DNA from: an uncultured bacterium
Lineage (GTDB): Bacteria; Actinomycetota; Coriobacteriia; Coriobacteriales; Coriobacteriaceae
Length of the DNA: 54,665 bases
Assembly: GCA_905215115.1 (NCBI GenBank)
Contig: CAJMOP010000002.1
Span: 1-54,665, forward strand
Reading direction: 5' to 3'
The translations under genes and the position numbers were made by a program. The notes under the pieces are model-generated. The model saw only the letters and a program-made list of their open reading frames with translations, searched no databases and was not told the DNA's origin. This document shows positions 9,501 through 15,904 of this stretch, piece by piece; within the stretch, counting starts at the first letter, position 1, and each line of letters begins with the position of its first letter.

Positions 9501-9818
9501 CTGGAGCGCAAAAAGGAGATTGGCATCCTGCGCGCGATCGGTGCGTCAAAGCGCAACGTGGCCAACGTATTTAATGCCGAGACCTTTATCGAAGGCCTCA
9601 TTGCCGGCGTCTTTGCCATTGTCGTCGTGGTGGCCGTGAGCTTTCCGGTTAATGCCTGGGCGCTTGCGGCCAAGCAGGTACCCAATCTGATGAGCCTGCC
9701 CGTTCAAGACGCGCTGATGCTCATCGCAATTTCGGTGCTACTGACGGTCGTTGCTGGCCTGCTGCCTGCCCGCAGTGCATCCAAGAAAGACCCCGTGGAG
9801 GCCCTGCGCTCCGAATAA
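6564..9818 (+). CDS. Fused ABC transporter ATPase-permease (MacB/FtsX-like) with very large exoplasmic domain
   Basis: 1084 residues. Residues 1-225 are an ABC ATPase of the LolD/MacB type: Walker A GPSGSGKTT (38-46), Q-loop, signature LSGGQMQRVAIARAL (from 142), Walker B VLADEPTGALDS. A first membrane segment (about 263-285, GSIGIIGIAAILALSNG) leads into a ~650-residue exoplasmic region; three C-terminal segments (about 940-970, 1010-1035, 1048-1070) form the FtsX-like permease core with ERKKEIGILRAIGAS. The exoplasmic part contains a repeated DLSG motif (about 660-690) and long helical stretches. MacB-type exporters typically have ~230-residue periplasmic domains, so this one is unusually large. 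Substrate unknown. ATG 6564 is preferred to TTG 6555 because GAGAGG is then 9 nt away. Confidence 0.88.
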   Translation: MLDLRDICKRYVTQSFTQVALDSVSLSFRDNEFVAILGPSGSGKTTMLNVIGGLDHFDSGDLLIDGISTKDFSDRDWDAYRNNRIGFVFQSYNLIPHQTILENVELALTLTGVGHAERRQRARKALEAVGLGEHVNKRPSQLSGGQMQRVAIARALINDPEIVLADEPTGALDSTTSVQVMDLLKDVARDRLVIMVTHNPELAYQYATRIVNLADGKITDDSDPFDVANAARREAKPTRKTSMSFVTALGLSARNLLTKKGRTAMTAFAGSIGIIGIAAILALSNGVNGYIKKVEEDTLSSYPLTISKQDYDLSSMMGGQGTTDDDTSKNEGSSDGSTDGKARGTDKIPVVTAVKDMFASVKSNDMTSFKAWLDAGGDGIDKEVNAIQYGYGVTPVVYRAGKGDEKPVRLVPNAMTEAMSGGASSAATVSMESMGTSVFNEMIDDQSLLDSQYDVVAGHWPTSANEAVMVLSSRGTVGDYTLYSIGALDIDELNDLVNSAMTADGKVETPETGSDFTYDDALSTAFKVLSPADAYRKNEETGMWTDMSGDADFMTAKVADGIDVRIVGVVRPNEMANASALSPGIAYTHALTRQLMERAADSQIVQEQLAHPETDVFTGKTFDELQGEAKQGVDLGSMFSVDEAALKSAFSFDASALSGAAGGMDLSGIDLSGLDIDLSGVGKDIDFSSIMAKAPAPDFSGIFDGLELTPEQMQQVGTLANQLFEGFLQSDQFKALSPEDLKDASKLAAAFSTYLESDAVAQQILAQLKALGGDALVERLQHAMTDYVQKQLAPYLQQAMDQVMKTISEQIATTVSSQLKAGAAGLMDQMATQMSSSFTNLASAMRVDASAFARAIHFNMDAEDLSSLMMSYAKASQLTYDNNLTTLGYADEADPISVKIFPRDFEAKERVLDHIDAYNKQVKAAGHDEQAISYTDYMGIIMGSVTDIVNTISLVLIAFVSISLAVSSIMIGIITYISVLERKKEIGILRAIGASKRNVANVFNAETFIEGLIAGVFAIVVVVAVSFPVNAWALAAKQVPNLMSLPVQDALMLIAISVLLTVVAGLLPARSASKKDPVEALRSE

Positions 9819-9864
9819 TGCGACAAAGGTGGGACAAAGGGACTGTCCCTTTGTCCCTTTGCGC
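9818..9864. repeat. GACAAAGG hairpin repeat, copy 3
   Basis: GCGACAAAGG followed by GGGACAAAGGGA / TCCCTTTGTCCC perfect 12-bp arms. It sits between the convergent ABC transporter gene and the minus-strand membrane protein gene, touching both stops, so it may terminate both. Confidence 0.75.
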
Positions 9865-10998
9865 CTAGCTCGTTTTGCCCATCAACGTGATACGGATGCT
9901 TGGATGGGTGTACTCGTCAAACTCGTTCTCGGGCTCCGTGTCAAACGAATAGTACGTTTTGATGGGGTTGTCACTCGTCCTGATGGAGATTCTCTCGTAG
10001 AGCGAACCGTTCAAAAAAGCCTGCCTAAACTCTTCGGGGAGCTTTTGCGGTGCTAGGAGCTCGGGATTCACGGTCTTGACGTCTACGGTTTGGACGACAG
10101 AGGAAAGCTCGTCCAAGTCGAGCTCGACGCGGGCGAGGTTGTCCTCAAGGCTCGCGTCGGGGTCGATCTCCGCTATGTAACTCACTTCCTTGAGCGTTCC
10201 CTTGTTATCGAAATCCAGGTACGTATAGGTCTTCTGGGTATCGGAGTCGCCGTCGTGCAAGTAGCCGCGGACGTGATAGCCGTAATCTTGATATCGCTCG
10301 TAAGGGTCATCGGCGGACACGTACTCGCATGCGGGCTCTAGCGCTTTGCGGGCGATGGCAATCTGCTCGGCCGTGGCCGTGGCGTTCTCTTGCATCTCGA
10401 TGTTTCCCTGTGCCAGCTGCGGGATATAGGCACCGCACACGATTGCGAGGGGCAGCGCCACAAGCGCGATGATCCACTTTTTTGCACGGGGGATAGGCAC
10501 GCCATAGGCTTCCGCCATGGCCTTTGCGTTGGCATAGCTTTCGGTAAGTACGTCCGCTGCGGTGGCGACGGCGCCTACGGCAGCGGCGACTTCTGCCGCG
10601 CCGCCCAAGTTGCGCGCGGTCTCGTTGTCGCTGTTCTTGAGTAGGCGCGCGGCAGCCTGCGTACCGATAACGCCTGCAATTTGTGCCGAGCGGTCTTTCT
10701 CGGACTGCTCGACGACGAGTCGGTGCTGCATTTCTTTCCACTGCTTGCCGCGCATGCCAAAGCGCGGCGCGAGCGCGCAGTGGCAGAAGATAACGAGCTC
10801 GACGGCGGTGAGCACCAGGGCGGCTATCATGCCCGTTTCTTGGAAGCCTTCGTGATGGAAGACGATGTCGTCGATCATCTCGAAGGGAATGATCGAAAAT
10901 GGCAGCACGAACGCCATGGCAAGCGCCGCGCCGGCAACCTTGGGACAGATGCAGTATCGCTGGATGCGCTTCTTTTCTTGTTCGCTGAGCTGCCGCAT
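9865..10998 (-). CDS. Membrane protein of unknown function
   Basis: 377 residues if translated from ATG 10998, which follows GAGGGG and lies about 50 nt downstream of a TATACT -10 box on the minus strand (11049-11054). An upstream in-frame ATG at 11085 would precede that promoter and lacks a ribosome site. Three hydrophobic segments: about 15-42 (VAGAALAMAFVLPFSIIPF), 53-75 and 165-187 (IIALVALPLAIVCGAYI), with a charged, alanine-rich stretch between the second and third (GGAAEVAAAVGAVATAAD). The last ~190 residues are acidic, probably a soluble exoplasmic domain. I do not recognise a family and infer no function. It is monocistronic, between two repeats. Confidence 0.6.
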   Translation of the reverse strand: MRQLSEQEKKRIQRYCICPKVAGAALAMAFVLPFSIIPFEMIDDIVFHHEGFQETGMIAALVLTAVELVIFCHCALAPRFGMRGKQWKEMQHRLVVEQSEKDRSAQIAGVIGTQAAARLLKNSDNETARNLGGAAEVAAAVGAVATAADVLTESYANAKAMAEAYGVPIPRAKKWIIALVALPLAIVCGAYIPQLAQGNIEMQENATATAEQIAIARKALEPACEYVSADDPYERYQDYGYHVRGYLHDGDSDTQKTYTYLDFDNKGTLKEVSYIAEIDPDASLEDNLARVELDLDELSSVVQTVDVKTVNPELLAPQKLPEEFRQAFLNGSLYERISIRTSDNPIKTYYSFDTEPENEFDEYTHPSIRITLMGKTS

Positions 10999-11224
10999 GA
11001 TCCCCTCGATTCTCGTCGCTTTCCGTCTGTGGCGCGCGTGTGCCCCCGAGTATAAATGAGTGGAGAGTGTCTGTTGTTCAGACATGACGGTCAACAGCGC
11101 GGTGTTGGCGGTCGTCGTGATCATGAACGTCGTTTTTGGAGCATGGAGCCGCTGTCATGGGGAGAATGACGCGCAAGGGGGCTGTCGTGGGACAGCCTCT
11201 CACTGTTTGTGGGCGCCAGTAAAT

Positions 11225-11406
11225 CGAAGGTGAATGGTTTTCCGAGAAGTGAACGACCTATTCTGGACCCCTGAAGCATTCGCACTTTTGGATGCAAAAA
11301 CCGCAGGATTTGAGCGACAAAACTGCAGGAAATGGCTCTCCAAAAGTGTCGATGCTTCGGGGATCCGATTTCACTCGTTCACTTCGCGGAAAAGCATTCA
11401 CCTTCG
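11225..11406. repeat. ~180-bp long inverted-repeat element, copy A
   Basis: Imperfect 67-nt arms (11225-11291 and 11340-11406) beginning CGAAGGTGAATG, with TTTTCCG and GAAGTGAACGA inside. The central 48 nt carry two direct copies of AAAACYGCAGGA. A second copy with the same arm ends and the same loop motif is at 28534-28713. It lies between the divergent unknown membrane protein and the dihydrouridine synthase. The 11125-11546 stretch holds no gene that I can support. Confidence 0.8.
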
Positions 11407-11490
11407 TTGCGTGAGGCGACGGATGGAAGGGTGATTATCGTCAAGTAGCTACCTCTTCCTTGTGAATCATCTGAAGCACAAGGCATAATG

Positions 11491-11524
11491 CATGTGACAA
11501 AGGGACGGCCCCCCTTGTCGCATT
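11491..11524. repeat. GACAAAGG hairpin repeat, copy 4
   Basis: CATGTGACAAAGGG / CCCTTGTCGCAT arms around ACGGCCC, 22 nt before the dihydrouridine synthase start. The ATTCGTTGATATGAGAGAAG that follows resembles the flank of copies 1 and 2 and includes the ribosome binding region of the gene. Confidence 0.7.
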
Positions 11525-11546
11525 CGTTGATATGAGAGAAGAGTAG

Positions 11547-12500
11547 ATGATTCTATCGCTGGCCCCTATGGAGGGGATTACCGGGCATGTGTTCCGTCGC
11601 GTGCATGCGGAGTGCTTCGGCGCGCTCGATTGTTATTACACGCCGTTTTTGCCGCCGCCGCGGGTGGGCAATCGCTTTGGCGGCAAGGCGTTTAAAGAGA
11701 TCGATCCTGCCAATAACCAGGGACTTAATGTCGTTCCCCAGCTTATGTCCAAGAATGCGGACGAGTTTGTGTGGGCGGCGCAAGTGCTCGCCGACATGGG
11801 CTACCGCGAGGTCAACCTCAACCTTGGCTGCCCCTCGGGTACGGTTGTCGCGAAGGGCAAAGGTTCGGGCTTTCTGCGCAACCTGGATGAGCTCGAGGTG
11901 TTCTTGAGCGACGTGTGCGAACGCTCGCCCTTGCCGGTGTCGGTCAAGACCAGGCTGGGGTTGGAAAGCGACGACGAGTACGAACGCGTGCTCGACCTCT
12001 ATTGCCGCATGCCGCTGGCAGAGCTGATCGTGCATCCGCGCGTGCAAAAGGACCGCTATACGGGATCGCCGCGCAAGGAGTTTTACGGCGAGACGTTGGA
12101 GCGGGCACCGTTCCCTGTGGCCTATAACGGCGACATCTTTGATCTTGAGGACATGGATGCGCTGGTGGAGGCTTATCCCGGCACGCGCCATGTGATGTTG
12201 GGGCGTGGCCTGCTCGCGAACCCCGCTCTGGCTCGCATGGTTAAGGGCGGTCCTGCTGCCACGGCGGCTGAACTGCAGCGTTTCCACGACATGCTGTTTG
12301 CGGCATATGCAGAAGAGATTGGCGGCAACGCGGTCTTTCGCATGAAGGAGTGGTGGTTCTACGCCAAATGCGCCTTCGCCGATCCCGCTACCGTTCACAA
12401 GCTCGTACGTAAGACTAAAAAGGTCGACGAATACCGCGCCGCTGTCGAGCGCGTCTTTCGCGAGCAGCCACTTGCGCCTATAGCCCGCTTCCACGGCTAG
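11547..12500 (+). CDS. tRNA-dihydrouridine synthase
   Basis: 317 residues, FMN-dependent TIM-barrel enzyme that reduces uridine to dihydrouridine in the tRNA D-loop. Visible signatures: LAPMEGITGHVFRR at the N-terminus (FMN site), QLMSKN, NLNLGCPSGTVVAKGKGSG with catalytic C95, PVSVKTRLG (substrate lysine), ELIVHPRVQKDRYTG and VMLGRGLLANPALA. Length is normal for the family. The start has a purine-rich site GAGAGAAGAG about 5 nt upstream. It stands alone, followed immediately by a CTAGTCAT-type hairpin repeat. Which Dus subfamily it belongs to cannot be fixed from sequence reading alone. Confidence 0.92.
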   Translation: MILSLAPMEGITGHVFRRVHAECFGALDCYYTPFLPPPRVGNRFGGKAFKEIDPANNQGLNVVPQLMSKNADEFVWAAQVLADMGYREVNLNLGCPSGTVVAKGKGSGFLRNLDELEVFLSDVCERSPLPVSVKTRLGLESDDEYERVLDLYCRMPLAELIVHPRVQKDRYTGSPRKEFYGETLERAPFPVAYNGDIFDLEDMDALVEAYPGTRHVMLGRGLLANPALARMVKGGPAATAAELQRFHDMLFAAYAEEIGGNAVFRMKEWWFYAKCAFADPATVHKLVRKTKKVDEYRAAVERVFREQPLAPIARFHG

Positions 12501-12501
12501 T

Positions 12502-12557
12502 TAGTCATCGGGGACGTTCTTTAACGACTGGTCATTTAAGAACGTCCCCGATGACTA
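12502..12557. repeat. CTAGTCAT hairpin repeat, complete copy
   Basis: Perfect 20-bp arms TAGTCATCGGGGACGTTCTT and its complement around a 16-nt loop that itself contains GACTGGTCAT. It starts 2 nt after the dihydrouridine synthase stop and could act as its transcript-end hairpin. Same family as 23817, 49309, 13629 and 13237. Confidence 0.85.
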
Positions 12558-12571
12558 TGTTGCAAAAAAGC

Positions 12572-12626
12572 TGTACGCCAGCATTCAAAGATGTCGAAAA
12601 ATGTCGACTTTGGATGCTGGCGTACA
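12572..12626. repeat. 55-bp palindromic repeat, copy 1
   Basis: 19-nt arms starting TGTACGCCAGCAT (one G-T mismatch) around a centre with two direct ATGTCGA units. The identical element recurs at 13684-13738, in the same orientation and again just after a CTAGTCAT repeat. Confidence 0.85.
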
Positions 12627-12652
12627 TGTTTGGGTCGGCGGGAGAGTGGAGT

Positions 12653-12919
12653 CTAAGCAATCATTGCATCGAGCGTGATGAGCTCTCTGAGTCGCTCCGT
12701 GCGTGTTTGCCCATGGCGCTTTGCTTTTGCGTCAAAGGCTTCAAGAACAGACTTACCCACACGTGCCGATAAAACAACGCTTGGCTCATCAGAGATCGAC
12801 GGCCTTCCCGGCTTGATGGTGCGACCCTTCGGCCATTCATCTTTTTCGTATGCCTCCGCGGCTTTCTCCAACTCTCCGGGGGCAAACCCCATCATCTTTT
12901 CAAGCTGCTTGGCGTCCAT
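12653..12919 (-). CDS. Small ribbon-helix-helix-type protein, possible antitoxin
   Basis: 88 residues from ATG with AGGAGG 5 nt upstream. The N-terminal half (MDAKQLEKMMGFAPGELEKA) is acidic; the C-terminal half (VVLSARVGKSVLEAFDAKAK followed by TRTERLRELITLD) looks like a ribbon-helix-helix DNA-binding fold: a short beta strand followed by two helices. Such proteins are usually antitoxins or autorepressors. A near-perfect 11-bp inverted repeat lies 50 nt upstream and is a likely operator. No toxin gene is recognisable on either side. The gene is enclosed between direct copies of composite repeats. Fold assignment is by eye. Confidence 0.65.
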   Translation of the reverse strand: MDAKQLEKMMGFAPGELEKAAEAYEKDEWPKGRTIKPGRPSISDEPSVVLSARVGKSVLEAFDAKAKRHGQTRTERLRELITLDAMIA

Positions 12920-12969
12920 AGCGCCTCCTGTCGATTGACATAATGTCGAGCGCTGGTTACCGGAATCTC

Positions 12970-12997
12970 TTTTTGTATACAGTTTTGTAGACAAAAA
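12970..12997 (-). promoter_or_regulatory. Probable operator of the ribbon-helix-helix gene
   Basis: Inverted repeat TTTTTGTATAC, 6 nt, GTAGACAAAAA: 11-bp arms with one mismatch, about 50 nt upstream of the start. AT-rich context suits a promoter overlapped by an autoregulatory site. No protein binding has been shown. Confidence 0.5.
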
Positions 12998-13236
12998 TAC
13001 AAGCAGTTTATCAAGCTAATTAGCGTGTATTGACTAGTTTTTTCGATAGGAAATGAGCATCGATGGCCTCGATATTTCTTCACTTGCTAGTCTGGAACAT
13101 GAGCGCTCATTGAACCTGCAGAGGGGGCACTTTAACAGACTATCGAGATTCTGGCCAGGAGCTTTCACCGGTCTTCGGTGGTGAGAACAGCTCAATTCGC
13201 GACACAGTGTGTCGCGAATTGGAGTAGTCGCTGAGT
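12998..13236. other. Intergenic stretch without a supported gene
   Basis: A 43-codon frame (13053-13184, +) starts with ATG but has a poor ribosome site and no recognisable product. A palindrome at 13194-13220 (AATTCGCGACAC, 3 nt, GTGTCGCGAATT) is the only clear structure. Base composition is more AT-rich than the neighbouring genes. Confidence 0.5.
13194..13220. repeat. Perfect 12-bp palindrome
   Basis: AATTCGCGACAC and its exact complement separated by AGT. No T-tract follows, so it is not an evident terminator; it could be a protein-binding site or a fragment of a repeat. Confidence 0.6.
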
Positions 13237-13263
13237 GTTCTTTAACAACTAGTCATTCAAGAA
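13237..13263. repeat. CTAGTCAT hairpin repeat, truncated core
   Basis: GTTCTTTAACAACTAGTCAT followed by TCAAGAA: the loop and innermost arm bases of the family, with the outer GGGGACG arms lost. Confidence 0.6.
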
Positions 13264-13325
13264 GAGAGCGTCTAAGTGCCGGGATTGCCATTTTGAGTCG
13301 TTCCTAACGACTATTCTGGAGGGCT

Positions 13326-13554
13326 GTGTGCAAAAAAGGCAAATATGAGTACTGTTGCCATTATGGTTGCATTTATTTTGTTCAAAAATGAGATCCCTGA
13401 TGAGATTTAATACCATTAGGCGTCTCTTTTATTGAACATATGGGGAGAAATAACGCCGTCTGTGGGCGCTTGGGGCGTTGAATGATCCCTGAAATGATTA
13501 AAATCGCTGTTACTAAACAAGTAGCAGTACTCATATTTGCCATTTTTTGAACAC
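13326..13554. repeat. Nested inverted-repeat element (~229 bp)
   Basis: Outer arms of about 29 nt (13326-13354 and 13525-13554): GTGTGCAAAAAAGGCAAATA then TGAGTACTG, and its near complement. Inside, a second, weaker pair starts TTCAAAAATGAGAT (13381) and ends ATCTC-like GTCTCTTTTATTGAA (to about 13437). There is no reading frame of note, so it resembles a non-coding miniature element or structured RNA region. Confidence 0.6.
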
Positions 13555-13628
13555 GGTCCTCTAAGGAGCTCTTTCCAGAGACGTCAGATGGCCTCAAACA
13601 GCCATAATCCAAAGGCTGTCTCAAACAA

Positions 13629-13657
13629 CTAGTCATTTAAGAACGTCCCCAATGACT
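13629..13657. repeat. CTAGTCAT hairpin repeat, half copy
   Basis: CTAGTCATTT followed by AAGAACGTCCCCAATGACTA: one arm and the loop only. It precedes the second 55-bp palindrome just as the complete copy at 12502 precedes the first. Confidence 0.75.
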
Positions 13658-13683
13658 ACCTGTGCCGGGGCCATGCAAAAAGC

Positions 13684-13738
13684 TGTACGCCAGCATCCAA
13701 AGATGTCGAAAAATGTCGACTTTGGATGCTGGCGTACA
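13684..13738. repeat. 55-bp palindromic repeat, copy 2
   Basis: Perfect 19-bp arms TGTACGCCAGCATCCAAAG and complement around a 17-nt centre, same orientation and flanks (GCAAAAA before, TGTTTGGGTCG after) as copy 1. Confidence 0.85.
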
Positions 13739-13790
13739 TGTTTGGGTCGTATGGGCTTGGACGTCGGGGCGAGCCGACTGCAATTGCGTA

Positions 13791-14036
13791 CTAGAGCAGG
13801 TTCTTCTGTATCCACGCGATGATGTCGCCCGACTCGTAGAGCGGTGTGCCGTCGATGAACAGGCAGGGAACCTGGCGTTTTCCGCCGATGGCGATGAGTG
13901 CCTGCTCGGCTTCGGTATCGGTCGAGATGTTGCGCTCGGGGATGGTCATGCCGTTATCGGCCAGGAAACGCTTGACCTTTATGCAATACGGGCAGCCGGT
14001 CATAACGTAGAGCGCGAGCTCGTGATCAGTAGCCAT
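13791..14036 (-). CDS. Glutaredoxin
   Basis: 81-residue single-domain glutaredoxin: active site TGCPYCIKVK, the TVPxLFIDG-like cis-Pro region (RQVPCLFIDGTPLYESGD) and a final helix. It reduces disulfides or mixed disulfides in the cytoplasm. Start ATG 14036 has GGAG 5 nt upstream; a longer in-frame start at 14075 lacks homology. It has a second cysteine next to the cis-proline (VPC), which is less usual. The upstream gene on the same strand (XRE regulator) ends 51 nt away, so the two may be cotranscribed. Confidence 0.9.
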   Translation of the reverse strand: MATDHELALYVMTGCPYCIKVKRFLADNGMTIPERNISTDTEAEQALIAIGGKRQVPCLFIDGTPLYESGDIIAWIQKNLL

Positions 14037-14087
14037 AGGTCTCCAATCGGTTGCGGTTTTGATTGAAATACCCAAAGCCGCCGCGGT

Positions 14088-14915
14088 CTATGCACGCGTC
14101 AACGACGACTCGATTGCCTGTACCAGAAACGCCGTGGCTCCGGTGCCGCAGGGCTTGTCGTAGTAGTCAACAAAGCGCTGGTCGGCAAGATAACCATTGG
14201 CGAGGCCCAGGTATGCTTCGTCCTGGGGCTCGTGTCCCCAGTTAAGGCCAATCCATCGGCGGTGCATTGCGACAAGCTTGCGGGCTTCGTTACTCTTTGG
14301 ATCGCCGTCGTCCATAGCAATCGAGAGCTGGCCCAAAATCGCGCGCTCGAGTTCTTTCATGTCGTTCCAGGTTTCGGGGTCCATGTCCAGCAACGCCTCG
14401 TTTGCCGCATCGATTGCCCTGTCGCCGTAGCGCGCCCGGGCCTCGGCGCCGTAGCGCTCCTCGTTTTCCTGCACGGAGCGCCAGCGCTCCAGTTGCGGCA
14501 GCACGGCACCCATGAGCGAGACGGCTTCGTCGAGCGACATACCGGTGCTTTGTGCCAGCCGCGGGGCACAATCCTCAATCATCGCCTCCATGGTGGTGTC
14601 GTAGGTGTACTTGCCGCGGTCGTAGCACCACTTGCAGTAATGGTCGGTCGTGGCGCCCGTGGCGTCGGTGCCGCAGTCGTCGGGCGTGAGTATCATGCCG
14701 CAGCTCTGGCAATAGTGCTCGGGCATTTCGAGCAGGTGCGACAGCGGCTCTCCGGTTACGGCGGCAATGAGCTTCATCATATCGATGCCCGGGGTGACTT
14801 CGCCGCGCTCCCAGCGGCTGACGGCTTGGCGCGTGACATAGAGCTTGGCGGCAAGCTGCTCTTGGGTAAGGTTGTTGTCGCGGCGGACGGCGATGAGTTT
14901 TTCTGCAAAGGCCAT
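14088..14915 (-). CDS. XRE-family regulator with zinc ribbon and TipAS-like domain
   Basis: 275 residues in three parts. Residues 5-60: XRE helix-turn-helix (NLTQEQLAAKLYVTRQAVSR). Residues about 66-110: a zinc ribbon with CQSCGM and YCKWCYDRG, followed by DTTMEAMIED, as in the putative zinc ribbon family Pfam Zn_ribbon_2. Residues about 150-275: a TipAS-like helical domain (MHRRWIGLNWGH, GLANGYLADQRFVDYYD, GTGATAFLVQAIES). TipAS domains of MerR-type TipAL bind thiopeptide antibiotics; here the DNA-binding part is XRE-type instead. A ligand-responsive transcription factor is the likely role; the ligand is unknown. Ribosome site AAAGGAG, 6-nt spacing. Confidence 0.85.
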   Translation of the reverse strand: MAFAEKLIAVRRDNNLTQEQLAAKLYVTRQAVSRWERGEVTPGIDMMKLIAAVTGEPLSHLLEMPEHYCQSCGMILTPDDCGTDATGATTDHYCKWCYDRGKYTYDTTMEAMIEDCAPRLAQSTGMSLDEAVSLMGAVLPQLERWRSVQENEERYGAEARARYGDRAIDAANEALLDMDPETWNDMKELERAILGQLSIAMDDGDPKSNEARKLVAMHRRWIGLNWGHEPQDEAYLGLANGYLADQRFVDYYDKPCGTGATAFLVQAIESSLTRA

Positions 14916-15040
14916 AACGGCTCCTTTCTGCTGCTTGTTGGCTTAAGCATACGCGGCAGCCGATGCCCTTCCAAGCAACCGTTGGTTGCATGCAGATGGC
15001 GATGACAAACAATCGCGGCCTGCTGCCCTCGCCCGTGCCG

Positions 15041-15046
15041 TACAAT
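15041..15046 (+). promoter_or_regulatory. Probable -10 box for trmO
   Basis: TACAAT lies 8 nt before ATG 15054, with no ribosome binding site between them, which suggests a leaderless transcript. No good -35 box is visible. Confidence 0.4.
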
Positions 15047-15053
15047 GAGCGAC

Positions 15054-15791
15054 ATGGAACCTATTGCACATATACATACCGACCTGCCGCAGAAGTTCGG
15101 CATCCCGCGCAACAGCTTTTTGGCGCCCCATCTTGAGGGAAGCATCGTCTTTGAGCCGGAATTTGCCTCCAACGCGGCAGTTGAGGGTCTGGACTCCTTC
15201 TCTCACCTGTGGCTGCTCTGGCGCTTTGAAAACGGAACGCCCGGTGGCACGGCCGAAGACATCGCCGCCGATGCCAAGACGCAGGACAGGTCCGGCACCA
15301 ACGCCAAGTGGTCGAAGACCGTGCGTCCGCCGCGCTTGGGTGGAGCCGAGCGCGTGGGCGTATTTGCCACACGCAGCCCGTTTCGCCCCAATCCCATCGG
15401 TCTTACCTGCGTCAAGCTCGATCGTGTCGAGCTTGCCGACGACGGTCCCATCATCCATGTGCTGGGGGCCGATCTGCGCGATGGCACGCCCATCTACGAC
15501 ATTAAGCCCTACATTCCGTTTGCCGACTGTCACCCGGATGCGACGGGCGGCTGGATCGAGGATACTCCGTGGCAAGAACTCGATGTTGAGTTTCCGCAGG
15601 CGCTGCAAGATATGGTCCCGCCCTCAAAGCTCCCCGGCTTGGTCGAGGTGCTCCGCCAAGATCCGCGCCGCGCGGGTAGCAAACACGAGCCAAACCGCGT
15701 CTACCATCTGGCTTACGCCGGGCTCGACATATCCTTTACGGTTGATGGAACCAGGTTGACGGTAGCCGCCATCAGCGACGCGCGGGACTAA
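15054..15791 (+). CDS. trmO: tRNA (N6-threonylcarbamoyladenosine37-N6)-methyltransferase
   Basis: 245 residues of the TsaA/TrmO (UPF0066) beta-barrel SAM-dependent methyltransferase family, which methylates t6A37 of certain tRNAs. Visible motifs: GLDSFSHLWLLWRF, RPPRLGG, RVGVFATRSPFRPNPIGLTC (the family signature), GADLRDGTPIYDIKPYIPF and a C-terminal domain with GRAGSKHEP-type sequence (RRAGSKHEPNRVYHL). Start: ATG 15045 overlaps the TACAAT box, so ATG 15054 is preferred; if right, translation is leaderless. It stands alone between a minus-strand regulator and the aminotransferase gene. Confidence 0.9.
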   Translation: MEPIAHIHTDLPQKFGIPRNSFLAPHLEGSIVFEPEFASNAAVEGLDSFSHLWLLWRFENGTPGGTAEDIAADAKTQDRSGTNAKWSKTVRPPRLGGAERVGVFATRSPFRPNPIGLTCVKLDRVELADDGPIIHVLGADLRDGTPIYDIKPYIPFADCHPDATGGWIEDTPWQELDVEFPQALQDMVPPSKLPGLVEVLRQDPRRAGSKHEPNRVYHLAYAGLDISFTVDGTRLTVAAISDARD

Positions 15792-15904
15792 CCGGGCCAT
15801 CCGTCCGTATCCGTCAAAATCAACAGCAAACCCCATGCCAAAACCGCCCGCGCTGGTGGACAATAACGCCTACCAAAACAATCCGCTTTGCACGGGAGCT
15901 CAGC

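Noticed and set aside
9865..11124. Longer start for the unknown membrane protein
   Set aside because: The upstream ATGs lie before the TATACT box and lack ribosome sites; ATG 10998 fits better.
13053..13184. 43-aa frame in the repeat-rich island
   Set aside because: Poor ribosome site, no recognisable domain, and it is too short to stand on length alone.
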